6,686 nucleotides of DNA from Bacteroidota bacterium (GCA_021793635.1 JAJYSI010000189.1:1-6686), one strand, 5' to 3'; numbered from the stretch's first letter, positions 1 through 6,057 are shown. Notes: generated by a model not told the origin, from the sequence alone. Numbers and translations: made by a program.

Positions 1-18
1 AACGGAAAAACGAATATC

Positions 19-48
19 TTGACACTAAAACAAAGATTTTAGTATCAA
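19..48. repeat. Imperfect inverted repeat, possible terminator of an upstream gene
   Basis: Two 12-nt arms, TTGACACTAAAA and TTTTAGTATCAA, can pair with one mismatch around the 6-nt loop CAAAGA. Very AT-rich DNA follows, including the palindromic AAAAATATTTTT. No reading frame runs through positions 1-130, so the hairpin probably lies downstream of a gene ending left of the window or in a regulatory region. The T-tract after it is poor, so the terminator reading is weak. A protein-binding site is the alternative. Confidence 0.4.
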
Positions 49-130
49 TATTATAAAAAATATTTTTAACCAAATCAAATTAATGATTTTTTAAGGGACA
101 ATAACTTTCAGATTAAAATGATCAAAGAAG

Positions 131-163
131 ATTGACATTTTTCATTATAGAAATGTATCTTTG
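131..163 (+). promoter_or_regulatory. Bacteroidota-type promoter of tRNA-Arg
   Basis: ATTG (131-134, within TTGACA) lies 21 nt upstream of TATCTTTG (156-163), which matches the Bacteroidota -7 consensus TAnnTTTG. Transcription would start near 168-172, about 15 nt before the mature tRNA 5' end. The TTGACA hexamer could also act as a conventional -35 box, but there is no TATAAT at the matching distance. The downstream tRNA gene supports the call. Confidence 0.7.
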
Positions 164-185
164 CATAGAAACATTTTAATGTTCT

Positions 186-259
186 GCGCCCGTAGCTCAA
201 CTGGATAGAGCATTTGACTTCGGATCAAAGGGTTGAGGGTTCGAATCCTTCCGGGCGCA
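186..259 (+). tRNA. tRNA-Arg (anticodon UCG)
   Basis: A complete 74-nt cloverleaf is visible. The acceptor stem GCGCCCG (186-192) pairs perfectly with CGGGCGC (252-258), and the discriminator is A259. The D-stem is GCTC/GAGC. The anticodon stem TTTGA/TCAAA encloses the loop CTTCGGA, with anticodon TCG at 220-222, read as arginine for CGA and, by wobble, other CGN codons. The T-stem GAGGG/CCTTC, with one G-U pair, encloses TTCGAAT. The 3' CCA is not encoded (CAC follows), so it must be added after transcription. The gene has its own promoter upstream and an intrinsic terminator immediately downstream, so it appears to be a single-gene unit. Confidence 0.97.
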
Positions 260-267
260 CACTCATA

Positions 268-308
268 AAACCTTGTAGATTAAATAATTACAAGGTTTCT
301 TTGTTTTT
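268..308 (+). terminator. Intrinsic terminator of tRNA-Arg
   Basis: A perfect 10-bp stem is formed by AAACCTTGTA (268-277) and TACAAGGTTT (289-298) around an 11-nt AT-rich loop. It is followed by the T-rich run CTTTGTTTTT. It begins 9 nt after the tRNA 3' end and separates the tRNA from the toxin-antitoxin operon. Confidence 0.85.
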
Positions 309-335
309 AAGAAAATACTCGAAAAAATTTGGACA

Positions 336-365
336 TTGCAGCTTTGCGTTATTAGCATTATTTTG
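336..365 (+). promoter_or_regulatory. Tentative promoter of the toxin-antitoxin operon
   Basis: TTG (336-338) is separated by 19 nt from TTATTTTG (358-365), which differs from TAnnTTTG at one defined position. It lies 40 nt upstream of the antitoxin ATG. A short inverted repeat, AGCA-N6-TGCT (354-367), covers the putative -7 box and could be part of an operator, since DinJ/RelB antitoxins repress their own operons. The repeat is short enough to be chance. Confidence 0.3.
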
Positions 366-404
366 CTCCACAAACAAGGAACGTTTATTTACATAGGTGA
401 AACA

Positions 405-683
405 ATGAAAACAGCAGAAGTAAGAACAAGAGTAGAACCGAAATTGAAAAAAGAATCCAACAAGATTTTTAAGAGGCTTGGTTTAAGTGAGAGTGAAGGC
501 GTCCGGCTACTGTTAAAAGGCTTGGTAATTCATCAGGGAATTCCTTTTGAGTTTAAGATACCAAATGAAGAAACATTAGCTGCAATGGAAGAAGTTGAGA
601 AAGGTATTTATAGCAGGGGCTATAAAGATGTAGATGAAATGTTTGAGAATATTCTTAATGAGAAAGACACTTCAAACAAATGA
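405..683 (+). CDS. dinJ: RelB/DinJ-family antitoxin
   Basis: This 92-residue protein is the likely antitoxin of a type II module. In such systems it binds and neutralises the partner endoribonuclease and represses the shared promoter through its ribbon-helix-helix fold. The N-terminus (about residues 3-11, TAEVRTRVE) fits the DNA-contacting strand. Helices follow at about 12-25 (LKKESNKIFKRLG) and 28-43, ending in the family-typical HQGIPF (43-48). The acidic C-terminus (about 54-85, ETLAAMEEVEKG then DVDEMFENIL) is the usual toxin-binding tail. DinJ of E. coli is of similar length (86 residues). I chose the ATG at 405 because AGGTGA (395-400) precedes it and the family N-terminus begins there. 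The open frame continues 23 codons upstream to a TTG, but that extension has no family character. The stop codon overlaps the toxin start (ATGA), implying translational coupling. Confidence 0.9.
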   Translation: MKTAEVRTRVEPKLKKESNKIFKRLGLSESEGVRLLLKGLVIHQGIPFEFKIPNEETLAAMEEVEKGIYSRGYKDVDEMFENILNEKDTSNK

Positions 684-952
684 TATTAACTGTTCACTAC
701 TCCAATCAATTCAACAAAGACCTTAGAAGTGCAGCAAGGCAAGGGAAGAATATTGAACAAATAAACAATGTGATTAAGAAATTGCAACACAGTGAGCCAC
801 TTGAAGCCAAATACAGAGACCATTCTTTGAAAGGCAATTATATGAAACATCGTGAATGCCATATAGAACCGGATTGGCTTTTAATTTATAGGATTGTTGG
901 TAATGAATTGATTGTAGTAAGAACCGGTTCTCATTCAGAGTTGTTTAGGTGA
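680..952 (+). CDS. yafQ: YafQ-family toxin (mRNA interferase, RelE superfamily)
   Basis: This 90-residue protein is the likely ribosome-dependent endoribonuclease of the module; E. coli YafQ cleaves mRNA during translation. The C-terminal half aligns by eye with YafQ (92 residues): YRDHSLKG (45-52), HREC-HIEPDWLLIYRI (57-72) and RTGSHSELF (81-89). The residues matching the YafQ active site are all present: H48, H61, D65, H85 and F89, corresponding to H50, H63, D67, H87 and F91. The toxin is therefore predicted to be catalytically competent. Its ATG overlaps the antitoxin stop by four bases, so it is probably translated by coupling. The gene ends in an AT-rich non-coding stretch with no strong terminator. 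Antitoxin before toxin is the usual dinJ-yafQ order. Confidence 0.93.
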   Translation: MILTVHYSNQFNKDLRSAARQGKNIEQINNVIKKLQHSEPLEAKYRDHSLKGNYMKHRECHIEPDWLLIYRIVGNELIVVRTGSHSELFR

Positions 953-1164
953 TAATTTGAAAAAGAAAAAAGTTGTATATCCTGTCCCTGAGCAGAAACT
1001 TATAGAAAGATAAAGTAGCTTTAGTCGGCTAAGATTTTCCGGTAAGGGTTTTTCGTTATTAAGCTCATTGAATTGTTGAAAAAATTTGATTGCTATTTTG
1101 ATTAATAATTCCTCATTTTAAAGGAATCAAAAGCCAACCAATCAGGAAAGTAATTGTCCGCTTT
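953..1164. other. Non-coding stretch between the toxin gene and the tRNA-Phe terminator
   Basis: No long reading frame is present on either strand. An 18-codon frame starts at TTG 957 and stops at 1011-1013 (LKKKKVVYPVPEQKLIER). It could be a tiny coupled peptide or the remnant of a gene, but nothing supports expression. A weak 6-bp hairpin, ATTCCT/AGGAAT (1108-1127), and TAGC/GCTA near 1015-1030 are the only structures seen. No clear intrinsic terminator for the toxin operon was found. Confidence 0.4.
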
Positions 1165-1200
1165 AAAACAGAAAGTGCGAAAACACGGTAATTTTCGCAC
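1165..1200 (-). terminator. Intrinsic terminator of tRNA-Phe
   Basis: A perfect 9-bp stem, GTGCGAAAA (1175-1183) with TTTTCGCAC (1192-1200), encloses an 8-nt loop. Read on the - strand it is followed by TTTCTGTTTT, a usable T-tract, and it starts 7 nt beyond the tRNA-Phe 3' end. This matches the hairpin-plus-T arrangement after tRNA-Arg. Confidence 0.8.
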
Positions 1201-1207
1201 ACTGGAG

Positions 1208-1280
1208 TGGGCAGAGAGGGAATTGAACCCCCGACACAAGGATTTTCAGTCCTTTGCTCTACCGACTGAGCTATCTGCCC
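1208..1280 (-). tRNA. tRNA-Phe (anticodon GAA)
   Basis: On the - strand a complete 73-nt cloverleaf is seen. The acceptor stem GGGCAGA (1280-1274) pairs with TCTGCCC (1215-1209), and the discriminator is A (1208). The D-stem is GCTC/GAGC. The anticodon stem AAGGA/TCCTT encloses CTGAAAA, with anticodon GAA at 1247-1245. The T-stem GGGGG/CCCTC contains one G-U pair and encloses TTCAATT. CCA is not encoded. A near-ideal promoter lies immediately upstream and a terminator downstream, so it is a single-gene transcription unit on the strand opposite to tRNA-Arg. Confidence 0.97.
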
Positions 1281-1293
1281 AAAATTTGGAGAC

Positions 1294-1324
1294 CAAAAAT
1301 AGAGATTTTTATTTTAATCTCAAA
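1294..1324 (-). promoter_or_regulatory. Bacteroidota-type promoter of tRNA-Phe
   Basis: On the - strand TTTG (1324-1321) is followed by exactly 19 nt and then TATTTTTG (1301-1294), a perfect match to TTTG-N19-TAnnTTTG. Transcription would begin near 1286-1289, only a few bases ahead of the mature tRNA 5' end. The spacer contains GAGATT-N8-AATCTC (1302-1321), a 6-bp inverted repeat that could also serve as a weak terminator of the yhcH-like transcript arriving from the right. Confidence 0.75.
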
Positions 1325-1360
1325 AATTTAATGAAAGAAATTTTAATTTTGTATTTTCCT

Positions 1361-1738
1361 TCAAACTTCTACCGGAACTTTTATTACTATTTTTTTTACC
1401 TTCTCAGGTTTATTTTCAAAACAAACTTTTGGCATGTGCCCGTCCTGCGGAAATACTATAGCAAAATTACTTCCGTTTAACTCTAAAAGGCTTACTCCAC
1501 CTTCTAGTTTCCCGAAATCTTTCGCCTTGTCAAAACCCAAACTTTTACATTCTATAATATTGCAAACACCAAACTTCTCTCTTCCCTTTAGTACTATCTG
1601 GACATCTATATTCTTTTTATGATGCTCTATAAAACAAGACGCCATTTCTTTAGAATCATATTCACTTATTGTTGCATAAGAGCCTTTATCATTTATATTG
1701 TATGTGCCGTTAGGTAAATTAAAAATATCACCGCTCAA
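1361..1738 (-). CDS. YhcH/YjgK/YiaL-family protein, short at the N-terminus
   Basis: The frame encodes 125 residues of the DUF386 family (YhcH/NanQ, YiaL, YjgK, EbgC). These are small cupin-like proteins tied to sugar metabolism; YhcH/NanQ acts on sialic acid anomers. Family landmarks are NLPNGTYNI (7-15), IEHHKKNIDVQIVLKG (37-52, with E38, H40, D45 and Q47 in the expected places), FPQDGHMP (96-103, with D99 and H101) and the closing KKIVIKVPVE (115-124). Members are usually about 150 residues, so roughly the first 20 are missing. The only start is TTG at 1736-1738 without a Shine-Dalgarno. Seven further in-frame codons read YKDVSNF and still look family-like, but a TGA (1766-1764) closes the frame with no ATG. 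It may be a 5'-decayed gene or one using an unusual start. Its substrate cannot be inferred, as no sugar genes are nearby. Confidence 0.72.
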   Translation of the reverse strand: MSGDIFNLPNGTYNINDKGSYATISEYDSKEMASCFIEHHKKNIDVQIVLKGREKFGVCNIIECKSLGFDKAKDFGKLEGGVSLLELNGSNFAIVFPQDGHMPKVCFENKPEKVKKIVIKVPVEV

Positions 1739-1867
1739 AAAGTTGCTTACATCTTTGTATTTCTCTCACTCACTTTAAATAAAATATTTATTATATTTTG
1801 ATATGATAGGTTAGTTCAATCTGATTAAACAAATTTCTAAAAACATTAATTCTTCTAAATAGGAAAG
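1739..1867. promoter_or_regulatory. Divergent AT-rich intergenic region
   Basis: This stretch separates the yhcH-like gene (-) from the large exported-protein gene (+) and should hold both promoters. I found no convincing TTTG-N19-TAnnTTTG match on either strand. The nearest candidates (TATTTTG around 1794-1800 on the +, TATCATAT on the -) each miss key bases. AGGAAAG (1861-1867) directly before the downstream ATG is the probable ribosome binding site. Confidence 0.35.
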
Positions 1868-4800
1868 ATGAAAGTAATGATAAAGTCGCCCCTCTTCCAA
1901 AACAGCTTAAGTTACTCACTTAACAATCTCAAAAAAAAATTAAAAACATTTCATTTATTGATACCTGTTATTTCTTTTCTTTTATTTTTTTTCTCCGTTA
2001 CAAGCTTGAGCCAGCCGATACCTCAAAAATGTTACTCGGGTATGCAGTGGAGGCTTGTCGGTCCATTTCGCGCAGGTTGGGCTACTATGTCAGCAGGTGT
2101 TCCTTCTGAGCCGAATACTTTTTACTTTGGAGCTGCAGGCGGAGGTGTTTGGAAAACAAATGACGCCGGAAATACATGGCAGCCGCTGATGCAGCATCAA
2201 AAATCTTCTTCAATCGGAGCGATTGCGGTAGCTCCGTCAAATCCAGATGTTATTTATGCAGGAACTGGACAAGTCGCCTTACGTTATGATATTCTTCCTG
2301 GCGACGGAATCTATCGCTCAAATGACGCCGGCAAAAGTTGGGAAAATATCGGACTGAAAGCAACTCATCGAATCGGGAAAATTTTAATCGATCCGAATAA
2401 TCCTAATCGCATCGTTGTCGCCGCTTTAGGTCAAGTATTTAAACCAAATAAAGAACGGGGAATATTTTTAACTACTAACGGCGGTACAACCTGGAAACAT
2501 GTTTTGTATGTAAACGATAGCACCGGCGCAGTTGATTTAGCTTCCGATACTAAAAATCCTCAAATTATTTACGCAGCGCTTTGGCAAATTCAAATGCATC
2601 CATGGCTCGATTATTTTGACCCGCAAATGGGTTTCGGCTCCGGTATATATAAAAGCGTGGACGGCGGTGAACATTGGAAAAAATTAAACGGGGGCGGACT
2701 CCCTTCCGGGCAGTTAAGCAGAATTGGTCTTGCGGTTGCTAATAATAGTGGAGGACAAATAGTCTATGCTACGGTTATAGCACAAGGCAACAGCAGCGGA
2801 TTATACCGCTCAAGTGACGGAGGCAATAGCTGGCTTTTTGTTAATAAGGACGGCGCACTTGCTAATTCTTATTTTAGCCGGGTTACTGTTGACCCAAAAA
2901 ATGCAAATATTGTTTATGTAATGGGTCGATCAATAAACCGTTCTGTTGACGGTGGAAAACATTTTACATTTTTTAAGGGCGCTCCGGGAGGAGATGATTA
3001 TCATTATCTATGGATAAATCCTGAAGATACAACTCACATGATCGCTGCTTCAGATCAAGGCGCTGTAGTTTCCGTTAACAACGGAGAAAGCTGGTCAAGC
3101 TGGTATAATCAGCCAACCGGACAGTTTTATCATTTAGCTGTTGATGATCACTTCCCGTATAGAATTTACAGCGGACAACAAGATAACGGTACTGTAGAAA
3201 TATTAAGTCGCGGTCCTTACGGTGTCATCGAAGATAAAGATTGGCATCCCGTCGGCGGCGATGAGCGCGATTATGAAGTACCAAAACCCGGTAATTCAAA
3301 TTTGGTTTTTGGAAGCGGACTCGGAGGATACGTCTCACGATTTGATGAAAAGACTAGACAAGTGGCGAATGTTTCGCCCTGGCCGGTTTCAAGCTACGGA
3401 GCCTTCCCGACAAAAGTCCGGTACCGTTACACCTGGATTACGCCTCTTGTATTTTCACCTGTTAAACCTTACGCATTGTATTTCGGCGCTCAATATCTTT
3501 TCCGCTCTTTGGATGACGGAAACCATTGGAAAATTATAAGCCCCGATTTAACTGGGAAAATTGGAAGCACAAAAAAATATAAAAACCCTACACTTAATCA
3601 AGCGCGTGAGGATGGCTACGGGACTATATATACCATCGCTCCCTCCCCCATTAATAAAAACGTGATTTGGATCGGAACGGATAACGGAATTATCCAACTT
3701 ACAAATGACGGCGGGAAAAATTGGAGGAATGTTACTCCGAATCTTGTTCCTCTTTGGTCTCGCATTGATGCAATTGATCCTTCGCCATTTTCCAAAAACT
3801 GTGCTTACGCTGCAGTAAATACTCACAGGTTAGGACTATTTAAACCTCTAATAATTAAAACTACTGATGACGGAAAGACCTGGAAGGAAATCATAACCGG
3901 ATTACCTCATGATGAATTTGTTAATGTTGTCCGCACTGATCCGGTACGCAAAGGATTACTCTATGCCGGAACAAACCGGGGAGTATATGTATCGTTTGAC
4001 GACGGAGATAATTGGCAGCCGCTTTCTCTAAACTTTCCTACGACAAACGTGACTGATCTTTTAATTCATAACGGTGATCTAATAGCTTCGACACAAGGAA
4101 GAGCAATTTGGATTTTAGATGACCTTGAGCCATTGCGGGAAATTTCTCAAAATATCATCTCCCAATCTGCTCATTTATTTCATCCGGAACCGGCATGGCG
4201 CATGCGCGGGGATGAGAATCATGATACTCCATATCCTCGTGAAATACCACTTGGTAAGAATCCGCCTGACGGAGCGATTATTGATTATTGGCTGAAGGAT
4301 GGCAATGCTGGTAATATTTCTATAATCATAAGGGATGCAAAGGGAAGAATCGTTCGAAGTTTTACTTCCCAGGATAACATTAAGAGTTTACCTGCAAATC
4401 GTTATTTTGAAAGAGGATGGATATCTTCTAACGATAAACTTTCGAATATATCCGGGATGCATAGATTTGTATGGGATTTAAGGTATACTCGTCCACCTGC
4501 TCTTTCTTATCATTATTCCATAGCCGCGCTGTGGCATGACCGCACACCACTTGAACCGAGAGGAATGATTGCACTCCCTGGAAGATATTCGATTACATTA
4601 AAAACAGACGGAAGTGAGTACACACAACAGCTTGAAATTAAAGAAGATCCCCGCATCCACGAAAGCGAATCCAAATTGCAAAAGCAGTTTGACTTTGCAA
4701 GTTTAATTGACTCCAATTTAGTTAAAATAATCTCGGTACATACGGAGATTGAGAATATCTTAAGGGATGAGAAGGATAGAATTTCTATCCCTCTTAAAGA

Positions 4801-5005
4801 TTCTTTATCAGCACTGGCTGACGGCAGAAAAGATAGTTTTTCTCAAGTCGCTAATATTTTCGCCGACTTGGTTACTGCTGTTCAAAGCTCCGATGCCGAA
4901 CCAACTCAAGGACAGCATGACGTATTTAACCATTATAAATCAAAATCTGATGAGCTTTTTATAAAATGGGAACGGTTAAAGAAATTTGCAGAAAATGACA
5001 AATAG
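1868..5005 (+). CDS. Exported Asp-box beta-propeller protein (sortilin/VPS10-like, 'BNR repeat glycosyl hydrolase')
   Basis: This 1045-residue protein is predicted to be secreted. A basic stretch (KKKLK, 22-26) precedes a hydrophobic core (28-47), with likely cleavage near 48/49 (SLS|QP). Eleven Asp-boxes of the type S/T-x-D-x-G-x-x-W start at residues 97, 151, 202, 263, 315, 359, 402, 547, 612, 665 and 709. They alternate with strands such as VIYAGTG and IVYATV, as expected for one or two beta-propellers. Residues 797-925 (NPPDGAIIDYWL, then LPGRYSITL) resemble the Ig-like domain common in these proteins. Residues 931-1045 look helical and charged. Databases often name relatives glycosyl hydrolases, but I see no catalytic motif. 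A role in binding proteins or glycans outside the cell is inference. No type IX sorting tail is visible. Two starts are possible: ATG 1868, very close to AGGAAAG, or ATG 1877, farther from it. The gene is visibly less AT-rich than its flanks. Confidence 0.88.
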   Translation: MKVMIKSPLFQNSLSYSLNNLKKKLKTFHLLIPVISFLLFFFSVTSLSQPIPQKCYSGMQWRLVGPFRAGWATMSAGVPSEPNTFYFGAAGGGVWKTNDAGNTWQPLMQHQKSSSIGAIAVAPSNPDVIYAGTGQVALRYDILPGDGIYRSNDAGKSWENIGLKATHRIGKILIDPNNPNRIVVAALGQVFKPNKERGIFLTTNGGTTWKHVLYVNDSTGAVDLASDTKNPQIIYAALWQIQMHPWLDYFDPQMGFGSGIYKSVDGGEHWKKLNGGGLPSGQLSRIGLAVANNSGGQIVYATVIAQGNSSGLYRSSDGGNSWLFVNKDGALANSYFSRVTVDPKNANIVYVMGRSINRSVDGGKHFTFFKGAPGGDDYHYLWINPEDTTHMIAASDQGAVVSVNNGESWSSWYNQPTGQFYHLAVDDHFPYRIYSGQQDNGTVEILSRGPYGVIEDKDWHPVGGDERDYEVPKPGNSNLVFGSGLGGYVSRFDEKTRQVANVSPWPVSSYGAFPTKVRYRYTWITPLVFSPVKPYALYFGAQYLFRSLDDGNHWKIISPDLTGKIGSTKKYKNPTLNQAREDGYGTIYTIAPSPINKNVIWIGTDNGIIQLTNDGGKNWRNVTPNLVPLWSRIDAIDPSPFSKNCAYAAVNTHRLGLFKPLIIKTTDDGKTWKEIITGLPHDEFVNVVRTDPVRKGLLYAGTNRGVYVSFDDGDNWQPLSLNFPTTNVTDLLIHNGDLIASTQGRAIWILDDLEPLREISQNIISQSAHLFHPEPAWRMRGDENHDTPYPREIPLGKNPPDGAIIDYWLKDGNAGNISIIIRDAKGRIVRSFTSQDNIKSLPANRYFERGWISSNDKLSNISGMHRFVWDLRYTRPPALSYHYSIAALWHDRTPLEPRGMIALPGRYSITLKTDGSEYTQQLEIKEDPRIHESESKLQKQFDFASLIDSNLVKIISVHTEIENILRDEKDRISIPLKDSLSALADGRKDSFSQVANIFADLVTAVQSSDAEPTQGQHDVFNHYKSKSDELFIKWERLKKFAENDK

Positions 5006-5028
5006 ATTTTATAGATAAATGAGATTCC

Positions 5029-5048
5029 GGAGGGTATAAATACCCTCC
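5029..5048. terminator. Convergent terminator hairpin
   Basis: GGAGGGTA (5029-5036) and TACCCTCC (5041-5048) form a perfect 8-bp stem with the loop TAAA. It lies in the 47-bp gap between the stop of the large propeller gene (+) and the stop of the Nudix gene (-). The following T-tract is short on both strands (TTCTCT on the +). The position and GC-rich stem argue for a shared terminator. Confidence 0.65.
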
Positions 5049-5052
5049 TTCT

Positions 5053-5724
5053 CTAATTGAAAGATTTAGTGAATAGAGAAACCAACTCATGGATTAACTC
5101 AGCCGTAATTCCCCAAATTACTTCACCTGAAGTTTTATAAACAAAAATGGAATGTTGTTTACCGTGCCATAATTTATTGTATTTGGGAGGAAGATGAAGC
5201 TCAGCGGCTGGAAAAGTTTTAATCTCATTTCCTTTATCATCAACCTCAATAGGATTGACCTGAAGTCTAACGGAATATTTTTCAGGTATTTTCCTTTCAA
5301 AAAAAGAGTATGGGACGGTAAATATTTTTTCAACTTCGTTCTTGTCAAAAACAATTTTTGAGATTCCCGGTAAATCTAAAACTCCTATAAAAGGTTCGAC
5401 TGTAACGCCCATAGGACCAATTAGCGTATCAAGCTGACCGATTATTTTTATTTTACTTTTCTTTACGCCAATCTCCTCAAATGTTTCTCTAACGGCAGTA
5501 TCACGAAAATTTTTATCTATACCAGGATCAAATTCACCACCCGGGAAGCATACTTCACTACCCTGTCTTATTCCTGCAGCCCTCTTTTCAAAAAGCAGAT
5601 GATATTCACCTTTTATTAAAATAAGAGGAATTAAAACAGCGGAGTTAAAATAATTTTCTTTTCCCATAATTCCGGGTTTCTTCGGAAGGCGGGATTTTAG
5701 TTTTACGATATCTTTTTGATTCAT
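5053..5724 (-). CDS. Nudix hydrolase, CoA diphosphatase-like (NudL/NUDT7 type)
   Basis: This 223-residue Nudix protein probably hydrolyses the diphosphate of CoA or its derivatives to give 3',5'-ADP and the phosphopantetheine part. That activity belongs to relatives and is inferred. The CoA-type lead-in is LLFEKRAAGIRQGSEVCFPGG (43-63), close to LLxxR...GEVxFPGG. The Nudix helix is REtfEEiGV (79-87), with metal-binding E80, E83 and E84 intact. The segment between GG (62-63) and RE (79-80) is about one residue longer than in typical members. The tail WGITAELIHEL (204-214) is also characteristic, and the length fits. The ATG at 5724 lies 14 bp after the stop of the small gene upstream, so the two are likely co-transcribed. 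No strong Shine-Dalgarno is seen. Another nucleoside diphosphate derivative is a possible substrate. Confidence 0.87.
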   Translation of the reverse strand: MNQKDIVKLKSRLPKKPGIMGKENYFNSAVLIPLILIKGEYHLLFEKRAAGIRQGSEVCFPGGEFDPGIDKNFRDTAVRETFEEIGVKKSKIKIIGQLDTLIGPMGVTVEPFIGVLDLPGISKIVFDKNEVEKIFTVPYSFFERKIPEKYSVRLQVNPIEVDDKGNEIKTFPAAELHLPPKYNKLWHGKQHSIFVYKTSGEVIWGITAELIHELVSLFTKSFN

Positions 5725-5738
5725 GACGAAAAGGATTA

Positions 5739-6008
5739 CTAATCGGCAACATCGATTACTTGATTATGTCTAAAAATGAACTTGAAAAAATAAAAATCCG
5801 CATCTTCGGAAATTATTTTATCTTTCGTTAAAAAGTACTTTTCGACTGCTCCGCTGTTACTTTCTAATTTTTGGTAAGGAAGATAAAGGTTTTCTTCATA
5901 ATAATATTTCGGCAGCCTGATCTTATTGTTACTTACGAGATACGCCATGTCAATAAGGATTTTTCTTGTAAAATCATTCTCGTCTTTTCTTAAATATATT
6001 GTCCTCAT
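5739..6008 (-). CDS. Small protein of unknown function (89 aa)
   Basis: I do not recognise this family. The 89-residue product begins MRTIYLRKDEND and has no signal peptide, transmembrane segment or cysteines. A helical, hydrophobic patch (ILIDMAYLV, 17-25) is followed by a tyrosine-rich stretch (KYYYEENLYLPYQ, 34-46) and an aromatic segment (FYFFKFIF, 72-79). Its mixed charge and aromatic content fit a small folded cytosolic protein. That it is real is supported by AGGTGA (6018-6013), four bases before the ATG, the same signal as before the antitoxin gene, and by its 14-bp spacing to the Nudix gene. A possible -7 box TAACTTTA lies upstream on the - strand but is imperfect. A function linked to the Nudix hydrolase is only inference. 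Confidence 0.68.
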   Translation of the reverse strand: MRTIYLRKDENDFTRKILIDMAYLVSNNKIRLPKYYYEENLYLPYQKLESNSGAVEKYFLTKDKIISEDADFYFFKFIFRHNQVIDVAD

Positions 6009-6057
6009 AATTTCACCTAATTTTTCTTTTAAAGTTAGCTTTGTTCTACCTATCCAA

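Noticed and set aside
240..260. Attachment-site duplication of the tRNA-Arg 3' end
   Set aside because: I looked for a second copy of TTCGAATCC or CCGGGCGC downstream and found none within the window.
214..396. Open frame starting inside tRNA-Arg
   Set aside because: It overlaps the tRNA and its terminator, so it cannot be a real gene.
336..404. N-terminal extension of the antitoxin from an upstream TTG
   Set aside because: The extra 23 residues do not resemble the ribbon-helix-helix family, and a Shine-Dalgarno sits just before the ATG at 405.
1154..1480. Open frame on the + strand across tRNA-Phe
   Set aside because: It runs antisense to the tRNA, its promoter and the 3' end of the yhcH-like gene, and its composition is arbitrary.
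3222..3539. Second + strand frame inside the propeller gene
   Set aside because: It is out of frame with a clearly coding sequence and has no protein-family character. The other frames at 3548-3826, 4513-4716 and 4767-4964 fail for the same reason.
1868..5005. Asp-box repeats as a DNA-level tandem repeat or CRISPR-like array
   Set aside because: Only the protein motif recurs. The underlying DNA differs between copies and spacing is irregular.
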